A stretch of 10,428 nucleotides of DNA from Bacteroidales bacterium UBA4231 (GCA_002396335.1 DGXN01000024.1:1-10428), one strand, 5' to 3'. Shown: positions 1 to 7,299, counted from the first letter of the stretch. Made by a program: numbers and translations. Notes: generated from the letters alone by a model not told the origin.

Positions 1-31
1 GTCTACCATTCCACCACCAAGGCGGGAGTGT

Positions 32-80
32 GGGAATGCAAAGTTACACATTTATTTTGGAATGGCAACTTTGCACTCCC
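32..80. repeat. Imperfect inverted repeat downstream of the S41 protease gene
   Basis: Positions 32-45 (GGGAATGCAAAGTT) pair with 67-80 (AACTTTGCACTCCC) in 13 of 14 positions, around a 21-base loop. The left arm begins with two near-identical 8-mers in tandem, GGGAGTGT (24-31) and GGGAATGC (32-39), so the right arm could also pair with the first copy if eight bases bulge out. A further pair, CCATTCC (6-12) and GGAATGG (59-65), overlaps the loop. The hairpin starts 8 nt past the stop codon of the S41 gene, where a terminator of the minus-strand operon would be expected, but neither side has a T-run, so it is not a textbook intrinsic terminator. It could be a 3' mRNA-stabilising hairpin or one copy of a dispersed palindromic repeat. 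The symmetry is seen directly; the role is open. I see no supported gene in 1-87. Confidence 0.65.
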
Positions 81-87
81 TGAAAGG

Positions 88-1515
88 CTATTTGTTCAGG
101 ATATACAGGCCGGAGTTGGCGGGGATTAGGGCCTCGGGGCGCTCCAGCGGGGTGAAGGAGCCCTGAAGGGAACGCGGACGGACAGCGGTCGGGGTCTTGT
201 CTGCGCTGACACCCATGCGGCTGAGGGTGGAAGCGAGCATGGATTCCTGCGGATCTCCCAGCTGGTAGCCGTCCAGAGGGTTGTCCGTGGCGTCGTATTT
301 GGCCGGTATGCCGTTGGGCATGCTGAGGGTTTTGCCGTTGCAGTCGGAGTAGCGGGTGGCGATGACATAGATGCCCCAGTTCTCCGTAGCGCGTTTGCCG
401 GCGTCGCAGTCGATTTTGTCTGTGTTCTTCTGGCCGATGGCGTCGTACCAGTCGTCGGCTTTGATAAGATATCCGCCGCAGAACTTGCCGAGCGTCTTTT
501 TGCCCACCAGCGTCACGTCCATGTACGGATTCAGACCGCAGATGAGGGCTTCCGAGGCCGATGCCGTCGCTTCCGAGGTGATGACCCAAAGGGCGGGAAG
601 GTTCAGATTGACGCTGCCGGCGTCCACGGTGCCGACTTCCTGGATGTCATGGGTGGCGGAAAGGTGGGCATAAATGTCCTTGTCCTCCATCTTCGACACC
701 AGCGACGAGTTGTAGATGTCCTGGGTGAACACCCGGCCGGCATTGACATAGTTCCAGGGGGCGATCATGGATGCGAGCGCGGTGGCAACCACCGTGTACC
801 CGCCGCCGTTGTAGCGGAGATCCAGTACCAGATCCGTGACCCCGGCGCTCTTGAAAGTGCGGAAAGCATTCTCCAGGTCTTTCGCCGACTTCAGCGTAAA
901 GCCGGTATAGTGCAGGTAGCCGATGGTCTTTCCTCCTGCCGTGAAGGTCCGCACCGTCTGTACAGGGTTGCTGTACATTTGGGCAGCCGTCAGGTGGACG
1001 GTCCTTTCTCCGTCACTCAGGTCGACGGTGGAAGGGTTGGCCAAGGCACTGCTGATCAGTTCCTGATAATTGGATAGGGTCATGGTCTGCCCGTTGATTT
1101 GTGAGAAATGGTCACCCCGTACGAGACCCGCTTTGGCAGCCGGCGAGTTCTCGTAGACATAGCGGACAATCAGGTGGATGATGCCGGCCTCCGATTCCCC
1201 GATGAGGGCGAAGTCGGCCCCGAAGGTTTTCCCGTCGCCGGAAACGGAAGACTCAAAGGTCGATGCATCCGAAAGCAGTCTGGTCCATTTGTCGGCCGGG
1301 TAACGGATGGACTCGACCTTTGCGACCGGGTCCGGCTCTTCTTGCTTCCAGCCCTGCATGGCGTCTGCGATGTCGTCTATCCACAGATAGTAGTTCTGCA
1401 TATTGTTGTATGCGAAAAGGTTCCGGTAAAAGAGGTTGCTCTTTTCCTCCCCGCGTTTTCTGCATCCGGTCAGCGCGATCAGGCAGATGGCAGCAATGTA
1501 GAATAACTTTTTCAT
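88..1515 (-). CDS. S41-family (C-terminal processing peptidase type) lipoprotein serine protease
   Basis: This 475-aa secreted serine protease has a type II signal peptide (residues 1-17) with lipobox LTGC and acylated Cys18. An S41 N-terminal segment with YYLW (42-45) follows, then a PDZ-like region (about 105-165, with NSPAAKAGL at 123-131). The catalytic domain follows, with LDLRYNGGG (231-239). Ser319 in ASASE and Lys344 in TLGK align with the Ser-Lys dyad of tail-specific proteases, and their 25-residue spacing is the one I recall for E. coli Prc. Cys326, 346, 370 and 392 could form disulfides. The residues after Cys18 are basic (RKRG), without the acidic run typical of Bacteroidota surface-lipoprotein export signals, so a periplasm-facing lipoprotein is slightly favoured. 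The chosen start is 4 nt after the rodA stop; an in-frame ATG at 1542 would overlap rodA and push the signal peptide inward. The family is secure. The substrate is unknown, and the link to cell-wall growth is inferred from position. Confidence 0.93.
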   Translation of the reverse strand: MKKLFYIAAICLIALTGCRKRGEEKSNLFYRNLFAYNNMQNYYLWIDDIADAMQGWKQEEPDPVAKVESIRYPADKWTRLLSDASTFESSVSGDGKTFGADFALIGESEAGIIHLIVRYVYENSPAAKAGLVRGDHFSQINGQTMTLSNYQELISSALANPSTVDLSDGERTVHLTAAQMYSNPVQTVRTFTAGGKTIGYLHYTGFTLKSAKDLENAFRTFKSAGVTDLVLDLRYNGGGYTVVATALASMIAPWNYVNAGRVFTQDIYNSSLVSKMEDKDIYAHLSATHDIQEVGTVDAGSVNLNLPALWVITSEATASASEALICGLNPYMDVTLVGKKTLGKFCGGYLIKADDWYDAIGQKNTDKIDCDAGKRATENWGIYVIATRYSDCNGKTLSMPNGIPAKYDATDNPLDGYQLGDPQESMLASTLSRMGVSADKTPTAVRPRSLQGSFTPLERPEALIPANSGLYILNK

Positions 1516-1519
1516 ATCG

Positions 1520-3040
1520 TTAAAAATACTTTTTCTCGTCACGGTATAAGGCTAAAAAGATGAAAATCAGGATCGTAAAGGCCCACAGTGAGGACCCGCC
1601 GTAGGACAGCAGGGGCAGGGGGATGCCGATGACCGGCATCAGGCCCACCGTCATTCCCACGTTGATGAAGAGGTGCATGAAGATGCAGGCGGCCACGCAG
1701 TAGCCGTAGGTCCGGGTGAAGTGTCCCCGGCACCGCTCGGCGTCCAGGATGAGCCGGGCGATGAGGAACACATACAGCAGGATGACCGTCAGGCACCCTG
1801 CGAAGCCCCATTCCTCGCCCACGGTGCAGAAAATGAAGTCCGTGGACTGTTCCGGAACAAAGCCGAAGGTGGTCTGCGTCCCCTGCAGGAACCCTTTTCC
1901 CAGCAGTCCGCCGGAGCCGATGGCAATCTTGGACTGGTTCACGTTGTAGCCGGCACCGGCCAGGTCCTCCTTCATGCCCAGCAGCACCTCGATGCGGCTG
2001 CGCTGATGGTCCTGCAGGACGTTCTGGAAAATGTAGTCGGTAGAGAACACGAGGAGAACCCCCGCCACAAAAGCCACCACGGAAAGCGCCAGGAAGGTGT
2101 CTTTGTGCCGATAGGCCTTGTACAGCAGCACCGGAATGGCGGCAAAACCGCACCCCAGAAGCACGTAAAGGGGTTTCATCTTCAGGAGAAAGCTCCAGAA
2201 ATAGGTTCCGGTCTCATGGGGCTGCGGGACCCAGATGCGGGCGGCCATCCATTCGATATGTCCGGTCACGAGGCTGCAGAGCCAGTTCAGGAGCGCGGGA
2301 AGGAAGGCCATCGCCAGCACGAGCCCGCCGCCGGTGAACAGCCGCTTCCAGAAATCCTTGGGCGCCATGAACGCATTGCACAGGACCAGTACGCCAATCA
2401 GGATCAGCGTGGACCAGTATGCCCCCAGGGTGAGCGTACTTACAAACAGCACGATCACCAGGCCGATCAGTCCCAGCCACCAGCCGGAAAGCCCTTCCCG
2501 GTACAGCACGAAGATGAATCCGGCATACACCAGGGCGCTGCCGGTCTCGCTTTCCGCCACAATCACCAGCATGGGGATGCCAATCACCAGGCATGCGAGC
2601 AGGAAGTCCTTGAAACGGGTGATTTTGAAATTCTGCTGGCTCACCAGCCACGACAGCAGCAGGGAGGTGGAAATCTTGGACACTTCGGCCGGCTGGAAGC
2701 GGATGGGCCCCAGGTCGAACCAGGAATGGGAGCCTTTGACGTCGCTGGAAACGAAAATCACCAGCACCAGCAATCCCAGCACGAACAAGTAGAACGGAAT
2801 GCAGAGCCCTTCCCAGAGGCGCGGCGGAATCACATAGAGAATGAGCCCGGCCAGGCTGAATGCGGTCAGGATCCACACAAACTGCTTCCCTGCACGGCCG
2901 GAGAAGTCCAGCAGCGAGCCGGGGTCGGAGGTATGGGTGGCCGCATAGATATTCAGCCAGCCGATTACGACCAGCAGGAGATATACGCCAATGAGCTTCC
3001 AGTCTACCGATTGCCGTTTATGGGTATCGTTATCGATCAT
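1520..3040 (-). CDS. rodA: Rod shape-determining protein RodA, SEDS peptidoglycan glycosyltransferase
   Basis: RodA polymerises lipid II into glycan strands in the inner membrane, paired with the transpeptidase PBP2, for lateral-wall elongation. The 506-aa polytopic protein shows the SEDS signatures: GSHSWFDLGPIRFQPAEVSK (103-122), ESETGSAL (163-170), QRSRI (346-350), GAGYNVNQSKIAIGSGGL (362-379), STDFIF with Asp401, the likely counterpart of the essential SEDS aspartate, GEEWGF (408-413), and PLPLLSYGGSS (474-484). It is far longer than E. coli RodA (about 370 aa). The extra length lies mostly at about residues 225-335 and contains two or three more hydrophobic stretches. The gene starts one base after the PBP2 stop codon, the usual mrdA-rodA pairing, which separates it from the division paralogue FtsW. 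The S41 protease gene follows after 4 nt. Identification is very secure; the role of the extra segment is unknown. Confidence 0.97.
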   Translation of the reverse strand: MIDNDTHKRQSVDWKLIGVYLLLVVIGWLNIYAATHTSDPGSLLDFSGRAGKQFVWILTAFSLAGLILYVIPPRLWEGLCIPFYLFVLGLLVLVIFVSSDVKGSHSWFDLGPIRFQPAEVSKISTSLLLSWLVSQQNFKITRFKDFLLACLVIGIPMLVIVAESETGSALVYAGFIFVLYREGLSGWWLGLIGLVIVLFVSTLTLGAYWSTLILIGVLVLCNAFMAPKDFWKRLFTGGGLVLAMAFLPALLNWLCSLVTGHIEWMAARIWVPQPHETGTYFWSFLLKMKPLYVLLGCGFAAIPVLLYKAYRHKDTFLALSVVAFVAGVLLVFSTDYIFQNVLQDHQRSRIEVLLGMKEDLAGAGYNVNQSKIAIGSGGLLGKGFLQGTQTTFGFVPEQSTDFIFCTVGEEWGFAGCLTVILLYVFLIARLILDAERCRGHFTRTYGYCVAACIFMHLFINVGMTVGLMPVIGIPLPLLSYGGSSLWAFTILIFIFLALYRDEKKYF

Positions 3041-3041
3041 T

Positions 3042-4883
3042 TCAGTCTTTCTTCACGCGGGACATCAGGTTGGCTTCTTTCATCCGTTTTTCCAGGTCGG
3101 TCCGTTTGACGGACCCCTTCAGGTATTTCTCCACCATCAGCGAGGCCATTGGGGCGGCGTAGGTGGCGCCGAATCCGCCGTTTTCCACATAGGCGGCGAT
3201 GGCAATCTTGGGATGGTCCATGGGGGCGAAGCAGATGAAGACGGAATTGTCGGCCCCGCGGGGGTTCTGGGCGGTGCCGGTTTTTCCGCAGACATCCAGC
3301 GAGTCGATGTGTGCGATCCAGGCGGTTCCGCCCATGCCGGCGCCGGAATTCACCGCCCGCCACATGCCGCGGATGAGTTTGGGGAAGTGGACGGTGTCCA
3401 CCTTCGTATACTGGGGCTCGGTGAAGCGCGGATCAATCTCTACGCCTTCCGAAGCCTTGATGATGTGCGGAATGTAGTAGTGTCCCCGGTTGGCGATGGT
3501 GGCGCAGAGGTTCGCCAGGTGCATGGGCGTCGCGAGGATTTCTCCCTGGCCGATGGACAGCGAAATCACGGTGGTGGAGTTCCACCGGCCGCGGCCGTAG
3601 GCCCGGTTATAGGTCTTGGAAGTGGGGATGCTGCCGGCGAGTTCGGCCGGAAAATCGCTCCCCAGCTTGCGTCCGAAACCGAAACTTTCCACATACTCGT
3701 GCCAGGCGTCCAGTCCGTCGGCCACCGAGTCGTACTTGCGGTTGTCCAGGATGTTCTTCAGGACGTAGCAGTAGTAGGCGTTGCAGCTCATCATGATGGA
3801 CTCCTCCATGTTCAGCGGCGACTTGTGACCATGGCAGCCCAGTTTGTGCCCGGCTCCGAAGTGGTACCCTTTGCTGCAGGGGTACATATACTCCGGCTTC
3901 AGCACTCCTTCCTGCAGGCCGATGAGCCCGTTCACCAGCTTGAACACCGATCCCGGCGGGTAGGAGGCCTGCACCGCCCGGTTGTACATGGGCTTGTAGG
4001 GGTTCTGCGAGATTTCGTTCCAGTATTTGCCGATATCGGCCAGCTGGCTCACGTCTACGCCGGGGGAGGACACCAGAGCCAGGATTTCGCCGGTTTCCGG
4101 CTCGATGGCGACGATGCTGCCCACTTTGTTCTGCATCAGTTCCTGCCCGTACTGCTGGAGGGCGGCGTCGATGGTGGTCACAATGTCGTGGCCGGGAATG
4201 GCTTCCTTGTCCTCTGCGCCGTCTTTGTAGGGCTGTTCAATCTGGTTGCGGGAGTTGCGGAGGTAGATGTGGTACCCTTTTTCGCCGCGAAGGTCCTTTT
4301 CCCGGGCGGCTTCGATTCCGGTCATCCCGGCATAGTCTCCGCTGCGGTACTCGCCGCCATGGCTGTTGATGTAGTCCTGGTTCACTTCCGACACATAGCC
4401 CAGGAGGTTGCCGCCGGCGTTGACGGGATAGTCGCGGATGCCGCGTACCTGGCCCCGGAAGCCCGGGAACTTGTACTTCACTTCGTCAAAGCGCATGTAC
4501 GTTTCCGACGGGACCATGCGCATCATGGTCACGGCCTGGAAGCCGATGGAAGAGCGGCGTTTGCGGTATTCGTCCAGCTTGGAGCGGATGAAGGCGGGCT
4601 CCACGCCCAGGACGGTGGCCAGCGCCACGGTGTCGAAAGCCTGCACCTCCCGGGGGCTGACCAGGATGTCGTAGGCTACTTTGTTGCCCACCAGGATTTC
4701 GCCGTTGCGGTCGTAGATGACGCCGCGGGTGGGGTAGATGGTCTCGTAGATGGTGGAGTTGCGGTCCGCGTCTTCTTTGTAGCGGTCGTCCACGATCTGG
4801 AGCGAGAAAATCTTGCCCAGGAGCAAGAGTGTCATTGCTCCCAGGCCGATCAGCAGACGGATATGCCGTCCGTCCCCCGTCAT
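3042..4883 (-). CDS. mrdA: Penicillin-binding protein 2, class B elongasome transpeptidase
   Basis: PBP2 cross-links the glycan made by RodA during elongation and is a beta-lactam target. The 613-aa protein has one N-terminal membrane anchor (about 9-30), a PBP dimerisation/pedestal domain starting at YPTRGVIYDRNGE (50-62), and a C-terminal transpeptidase domain. The three active-site motifs are present: SVFK (312-315, acylated Ser312), SCN (366-368) and KTGT (534-537). A Cys/His-rich stretch at 336-353 (Cys336, His341, His346, Cys350, His351, His353) lies between the first two motifs and could bind metal. The start at 4883 is chosen because its ATG overlaps the mreD stop as ATGA and puts the anchor near the N-terminus. 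An upstream in-frame start at 4976 would add 31 Arg-rich residues inside mreD and is unlikely. The adjacent rodA and mreBCD genes make this PBP2 rather than the division protein PBP3/FtsI. Confidence 0.97.
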   Translation of the reverse strand: MTGDGRHIRLLIGLGAMTLLLLGKIFSLQIVDDRYKEDADRNSTIYETIYPTRGVIYDRNGEILVGNKVAYDILVSPREVQAFDTVALATVLGVEPAFIRSKLDEYRKRRSSIGFQAVTMMRMVPSETYMRFDEVKYKFPGFRGQVRGIRDYPVNAGGNLLGYVSEVNQDYINSHGGEYRSGDYAGMTGIEAAREKDLRGEKGYHIYLRNSRNQIEQPYKDGAEDKEAIPGHDIVTTIDAALQQYGQELMQNKVGSIVAIEPETGEILALVSSPGVDVSQLADIGKYWNEISQNPYKPMYNRAVQASYPPGSVFKLVNGLIGLQEGVLKPEYMYPCSKGYHFGAGHKLGCHGHKSPLNMEESIMMSCNAYYCYVLKNILDNRKYDSVADGLDAWHEYVESFGFGRKLGSDFPAELAGSIPTSKTYNRAYGRGRWNSTTVISLSIGQGEILATPMHLANLCATIANRGHYYIPHIIKASEGVEIDPRFTEPQYTKVDTVHFPKLIRGMWRAVNSGAGMGGTAWIAHIDSLDVCGKTGTAQNPRGADNSVFICFAPMDHPKIAIAAYVENGGFGATYAAPMASLMVEKYLKGSVKRTDLEKRMKEANLMSRVKKD

Positions 4884-5392
4884 CGGCGCGGATCGGGGGC
4901 TAAGACTTGCAGGGTGCAGAGCGACACGGCAAAGCCGGCCGCGAGAGAAGCGCCGAAGCGGGCGGCGTTGAACCACAGCGGGCGTGTGCCGGCCCCGTCG
5001 GCCCAGATGTAGACGAGCAGGAAGACCGCCTGGGCCAGGAGCATGGCGAGGGATACTTTCCCAAAGCCGCTGCGCTGGACGGAGAAATCTTCCCTGCGGG
5101 CGAAGACTTCATTGCCGAAGATCAGGCGGATGATGGGATTGCGGAGGAAGGCGACCGGAACCAGTGAGAGAGCGTTGAGGCCCAGCACGCCTTCGGACAG
5201 CAGGTCTACCACACATCCCGTGGCGAAGGCGATGACCATGGCGCCCGAGGTTCCCACGCGGATGGAAATGCACAGCACCATCACGGGAAGGATGGTGAGC
5301 ATCACGTAAGGGGTGATGTTCAGGTAGTTGCTGATCAGAAGCTGAGCAATGAGCAGCAGCACATAGGCTATCCAGAATTCCGGTTTTCTCAT
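4880..5392 (-). CDS. mreD: Rod shape-determining membrane protein MreD
   Basis: MreD is a small inner-membrane protein of the elongasome that acts with MreC to control RodA-PBP2. The 170-aa product is very hydrophobic, with about five or six membrane spans (roughly residues 7-23, 28-46, 50-70, 72-90, 113-130 and 146-164). Polar residues are concentrated in a loop around 93-110 (FARREDFSVQRSGFGK). MreD sequences diverge widely, so identification rests on length, topology, the motif VVDLLSEGVLGLNAL (61-75), which resembles the family's D...G.LG.n.l pattern, and the position between mreC and PBP2. Both ends overlap neighbours by four bases as ATGA (5389-5392 with mreC, 4880-4883 with mrdA), indicating translational coupling. 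A GAGGAG about 8 nt before the start resembles a Shine-Dalgarno sequence, but it lies in mreC codons and may be chance. Confidence 0.93.
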   Translation of the reverse strand: MRKPEFWIAYVLLLIAQLLISNYLNITPYVMLTILPVMVLCISIRVGTSGAMVIAFATGCVVDLLSEGVLGLNALSLVPVAFLRNPIIRLIFGNEVFARREDFSVQRSGFGKVSLAMLLAQAVFLLVYIWADGAGTRPLWFNAARFGASLAAGFAVSLCTLQVLAPDPRR

Positions 5393-6198
5393 TGCGCAAA
5401 CTCCTCGATTTCGTCAAATGAATTGTTGTGCACCACCGTGACGTAACGGATGGCGCTGAAGTCCTGGAACAGGGAGACCGAGATTTCGTTGGTGGCACCG
5501 TTCACCACCTTGGAATCGCCGGCTACGCCCAGGGGAATGTCCGGAGGGAACAGGAGGGAGTGGCCGCTGGTGTAGACCGTGTCTCCCTTCTGGTACTTGT
5601 ACTGGAGGGGAATCTCCTTCAGGATGGCGCCCCGCGACGACAGGCCGTCCCAGACCAGAAGCCCGCTGCCGCCTTCCTCGCCCAGACGGGCGCTGATGGA
5701 GATGTCGTGGTTCTGGAAGGAAAAAGCGAAGGCATGGTGGGCGCTCACGGCATCCACGATGCCCACCACCCCGTTGCGGGTGATGATGCCGGACTTCTCC
5801 TGGATGCCGTCTTCGTATCCGCGGTTCAGGATCAGGTAGTTGTGCTGTTTGTTGTGGCTCACCTTCACCACCTCTGCCGGAATGTGCGTGAATCCGGGCA
5901 GGAAGGGAGTCTCGAGGGAGTCCAGGCGGGCGGCCCGGAGTTTTTCCCGGGCGGCGTCCAGTTCCTCGAGAAGGCGGTGGTTCTCCCGGGCCAGCTCTTT
6001 ATTGGCCGACGACAGGGAGAAGTACGAGCGGATGGCCTGGGTGCTGCCCCAGACCCCTCCCATGAATACATGGGCCCCTTTGGCCACCCAGACCCGCTGC
6101 AGGGCGGAGTTCTGGGTTACCAGGTGAAACGCCGCGATTTCCAACAGAATGAAAACCACGACGTTTGCCAATTGCGGGAGCCAGTTTCTCGGGTGCAT
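5389..6198 (-). CDS. mreC: Rod shape-determining protein MreC
   Basis: MreC is a bitopic inner-membrane protein whose periplasmic domain binds and activates PBP2 in the elongasome. The 269-aa sequence has a short cytoplasmic N-terminus, one membrane span (about 11-28), and a charged heptad-like coiled coil (about 62-92, rich in Glu, Arg and Leu). The periplasmic beta-barrel core (about 105-258) carries family motifs such as LILNRGYEDGI (122-132), GIITRNGVVGIV (137-148), and GDTVYTSG with FPPDIPLGVA (205-226). The C-terminus is acidic (EIEEFAQ). The length is normal for Bacteroidota MreC. The gene begins 2 nt after the mreB stop and overlaps mreD by four bases. No Shine-Dalgarno sequence is visible, and the start is set by the membrane span and by the mreB stop just upstream. 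Confidence 0.96.
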   Translation of the reverse strand: MHPRNWLPQLANVVVFILLEIAAFHLVTQNSALQRVWVAKGAHVFMGGVWGSTQAIRSYFSLSSANKELARENHRLLEELDAAREKLRAARLDSLETPFLPGFTHIPAEVVKVSHNKQHNYLILNRGYEDGIQEKSGIITRNGVVGIVDAVSAHHAFAFSFQNHDISISARLGEEGGSGLLVWDGLSSRGAILKEIPLQYKYQKGDTVYTSGHSLLFPPDIPLGVAGDSKVVNGATNEISVSLFQDFSAIRYVTVVHNNSFDEIEEFAQ

Positions 6199-6200
6199 AG

Positions 6201-7223
6201 CTACCGCATAAGGAACGAGTAATTGTCCGTGTTCTTAAGGGCGATGCAAGTTCCGCGGGCTACGGCGCGCAGCGGGTCTTCCGCTACGTGGAAAGGAATG
6301 TTCACCTTTTCGGACAGGCGCTTGTCCAGGCCGCGGAGCAGGGCGCCGCCGCCGCTGAGGAAGATGCCGTTCTCCACGATGTCCGAGTACAGCTCCGGAG
6401 GAGTCTGTTCCAGGACCTGCTGGATGGAGGCTTCCAGGCGGGCGATGGATTTGTCCAGGCAGTGGGCGATCTCCTGGTAGGGGATGAGGGCCTCTACCGG
6501 GTGGCCGGTCATCAGGTTGGGACCGCGCACCAGGAAAGGTTCGGGTTCCACATCCAGCTGCGGGATGACCGCGCCGACAGCGATCTTGATCTTTTCGGCC
6601 GTGGTTTCACCCACTTTGATGACATGCTGCTGGCGCAGGTAGTTCTGGATGTCGGCCGTGAAGACGTCGCCGGCTACACGGATGGACTCCTGCTGGACGA
6701 TGCCGCCCAGGGAGATGACGGCGATTTCCGTGGTGCCGCCTCCGATGTCCACCACCATGTTTCCCTTAGGCGCTTCCACGTCCAGGCCGATACCGAGGGC
6801 GGCGGCCATGGGTTCGTAGATGAGGTAGACGTCGCGGCCGCCGGCGTGCTCGGAGGAGTCGCGGACAGCGCGGATTTCTACTTCCGTGGAACCGGAAGGA
6901 ATGCCCACGACCAGTTTCAGGTTGGGGGCGAACAGGCTGCGGTGACGGGAGTTCACCTGCTTGATGAAGCCGCGGATCATCATCTCTGCGGCGTTGAAGT
7001 CTGCGATGACGCCGTCCCGGAGGGGGCGGACGGTCTTGATGCCGGGGTTGGTCTTTTCGTGCATGAGCTTGGCCTTCTGGCCCAGGGCGATGCATTTTCC
7101 CGACTGGTTGTCGATGGCTACGATGGAAGGCTCGTCCAGCGCAATCTGGTCATTTTGGAAAATGACCGTGTTGGCGGTGCCCAGATCCATGGCCAGTTCT
7201 TGGTTAAGGAAACGGAATGCCAT
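6201..7223 (-). CDS. mreB: Rod shape-determining protein MreB, actin-like filament protein
   Basis: MreB is the bacterial actin that forms ATP-dependent filaments on the inner face of the cytoplasmic membrane and directs the RodA-PBP2 synthase. The 340-aa protein is full length. The actin-fold nucleotide motifs are intact: phosphate-1 DLGTANT (13-19), the connecting EPMAAALGIG (137-146), phosphate-2 VVDIGGGTTEIAVIS (157-171), and the adenosine motif LSGGGALLRGL (289-299). The hydrophobic MAFRFL N-terminus fits MreB membrane attachment. It is the first gene of the six-gene minus-strand operon. A perfect Bacteroidota -7 box ends 31 nt upstream of the start, and the divergent ispD begins 76 nt away. 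The start has no Shine-Dalgarno sequence, which is normal in this phylum. Confidence 0.98.
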   Translation of the reverse strand: MAFRFLNQELAMDLGTANTVIFQNDQIALDEPSIVAIDNQSGKCIALGQKAKLMHEKTNPGIKTVRPLRDGVIADFNAAEMMIRGFIKQVNSRHRSLFAPNLKLVVGIPSGSTEVEIRAVRDSSEHAGGRDVYLIYEPMAAALGIGLDVEAPKGNMVVDIGGGTTEIAVISLGGIVQQESIRVAGDVFTADIQNYLRQQHVIKVGETTAEKIKIAVGAVIPQLDVEPEPFLVRGPNLMTGHPVEALIPYQEIAHCLDKSIARLEASIQQVLEQTPPELYSDIVENGIFLSGGGALLRGLDKRLSEKVNIPFHVAEDPLRAVARGTCIALKNTDNYSFLMR

Positions 7224-7254
7224 ATGGTAAACGTCAATTTTCTATATTATCGGT

Positions 7255-7262
7255 CAAAATTA
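7255..7262 (-). promoter_or_regulatory. Candidate promoter -7 box for the mreB operon
   Basis: Read on the minus strand this is TAATTTTG, a perfect match to the Bacteroidota primary-sigma -7 consensus TAnnTTTG. It ends 31 nt before the mreB ATG, which implies a short leader of roughly 25 nt. A clear -33 TTTG is missing; the nearest candidate is TTTA (plus 7285-7288), 22 nt further upstream. The box match is direct observation; promoter function is inference. Confidence 0.5.
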
Positions 7263-7274
7263 CGAAAAAATTCT

Positions 7275-7282
7275 TACATTCG
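7275..7282 (+). promoter_or_regulatory. Weak candidate -7 box for ispD
   Basis: TACATTCG matches TAnnTTTG at all but one defined position and lies 17 nt before the ispD ATG. No -33 TTTG is visible at the usual spacing. It is the best forward-strand candidate in the 76-bp gap, and its initiation region would overlap that of the divergent mreB promoter. Confidence 0.25.
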
Positions 7283-7299
7283 CGTAAAGTATTTGACTT

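Noticed and set aside
24..80. A classical Rho-independent terminator for the rod operon
   Set aside because: The hairpin is good but no T-run follows it on either strand, so I list it as an inverted repeat and leave the terminator role open.
1..129. Plus-strand frames open from the left edge, as a possible gene tail
   Set aside because: The translation matches no family and runs into the end of the S41 gene. The stretch is dominated by the inverted repeat, so a short open frame is expected by chance.
1516..1542. An upstream ATG extending the S41 lipoprotein by nine residues
   Set aside because: It would overlap rodA by 23 nt and place charged residues before a standard lipoprotein signal peptide. 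The ATG at 1515 gives a canonical signal and a 4-nt gap.
1673..3109. A 478-codon plus-strand open frame opposite rodA
   Set aside because: It is in the same codon-aligned antisense register. The product is a low-complexity Gln/His/Gly-rich sequence with no signature, and the rodA signatures on the other strand are clear.
4884..4976. An upstream start extending PBP2 by 31 residues
   Set aside because: The added residues are Arg-rich and come from mreD sequence in another frame. The ATGA overlap at 4880-4883 and the position of the membrane anchor support the shorter form.
2991..5012. A 673-codon open frame on the plus strand opposite mrdA
   Set aside because: It lies in the antisense register where its codons are exact reverse complements of the PBP2 codons. 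Stops there would require TTA, CTA or TCA codons in PBP2, which G+C-rich genes rarely use. The sequence is Gly/Val/His-rich and resembles no family, while PBP2 is unmistakable.
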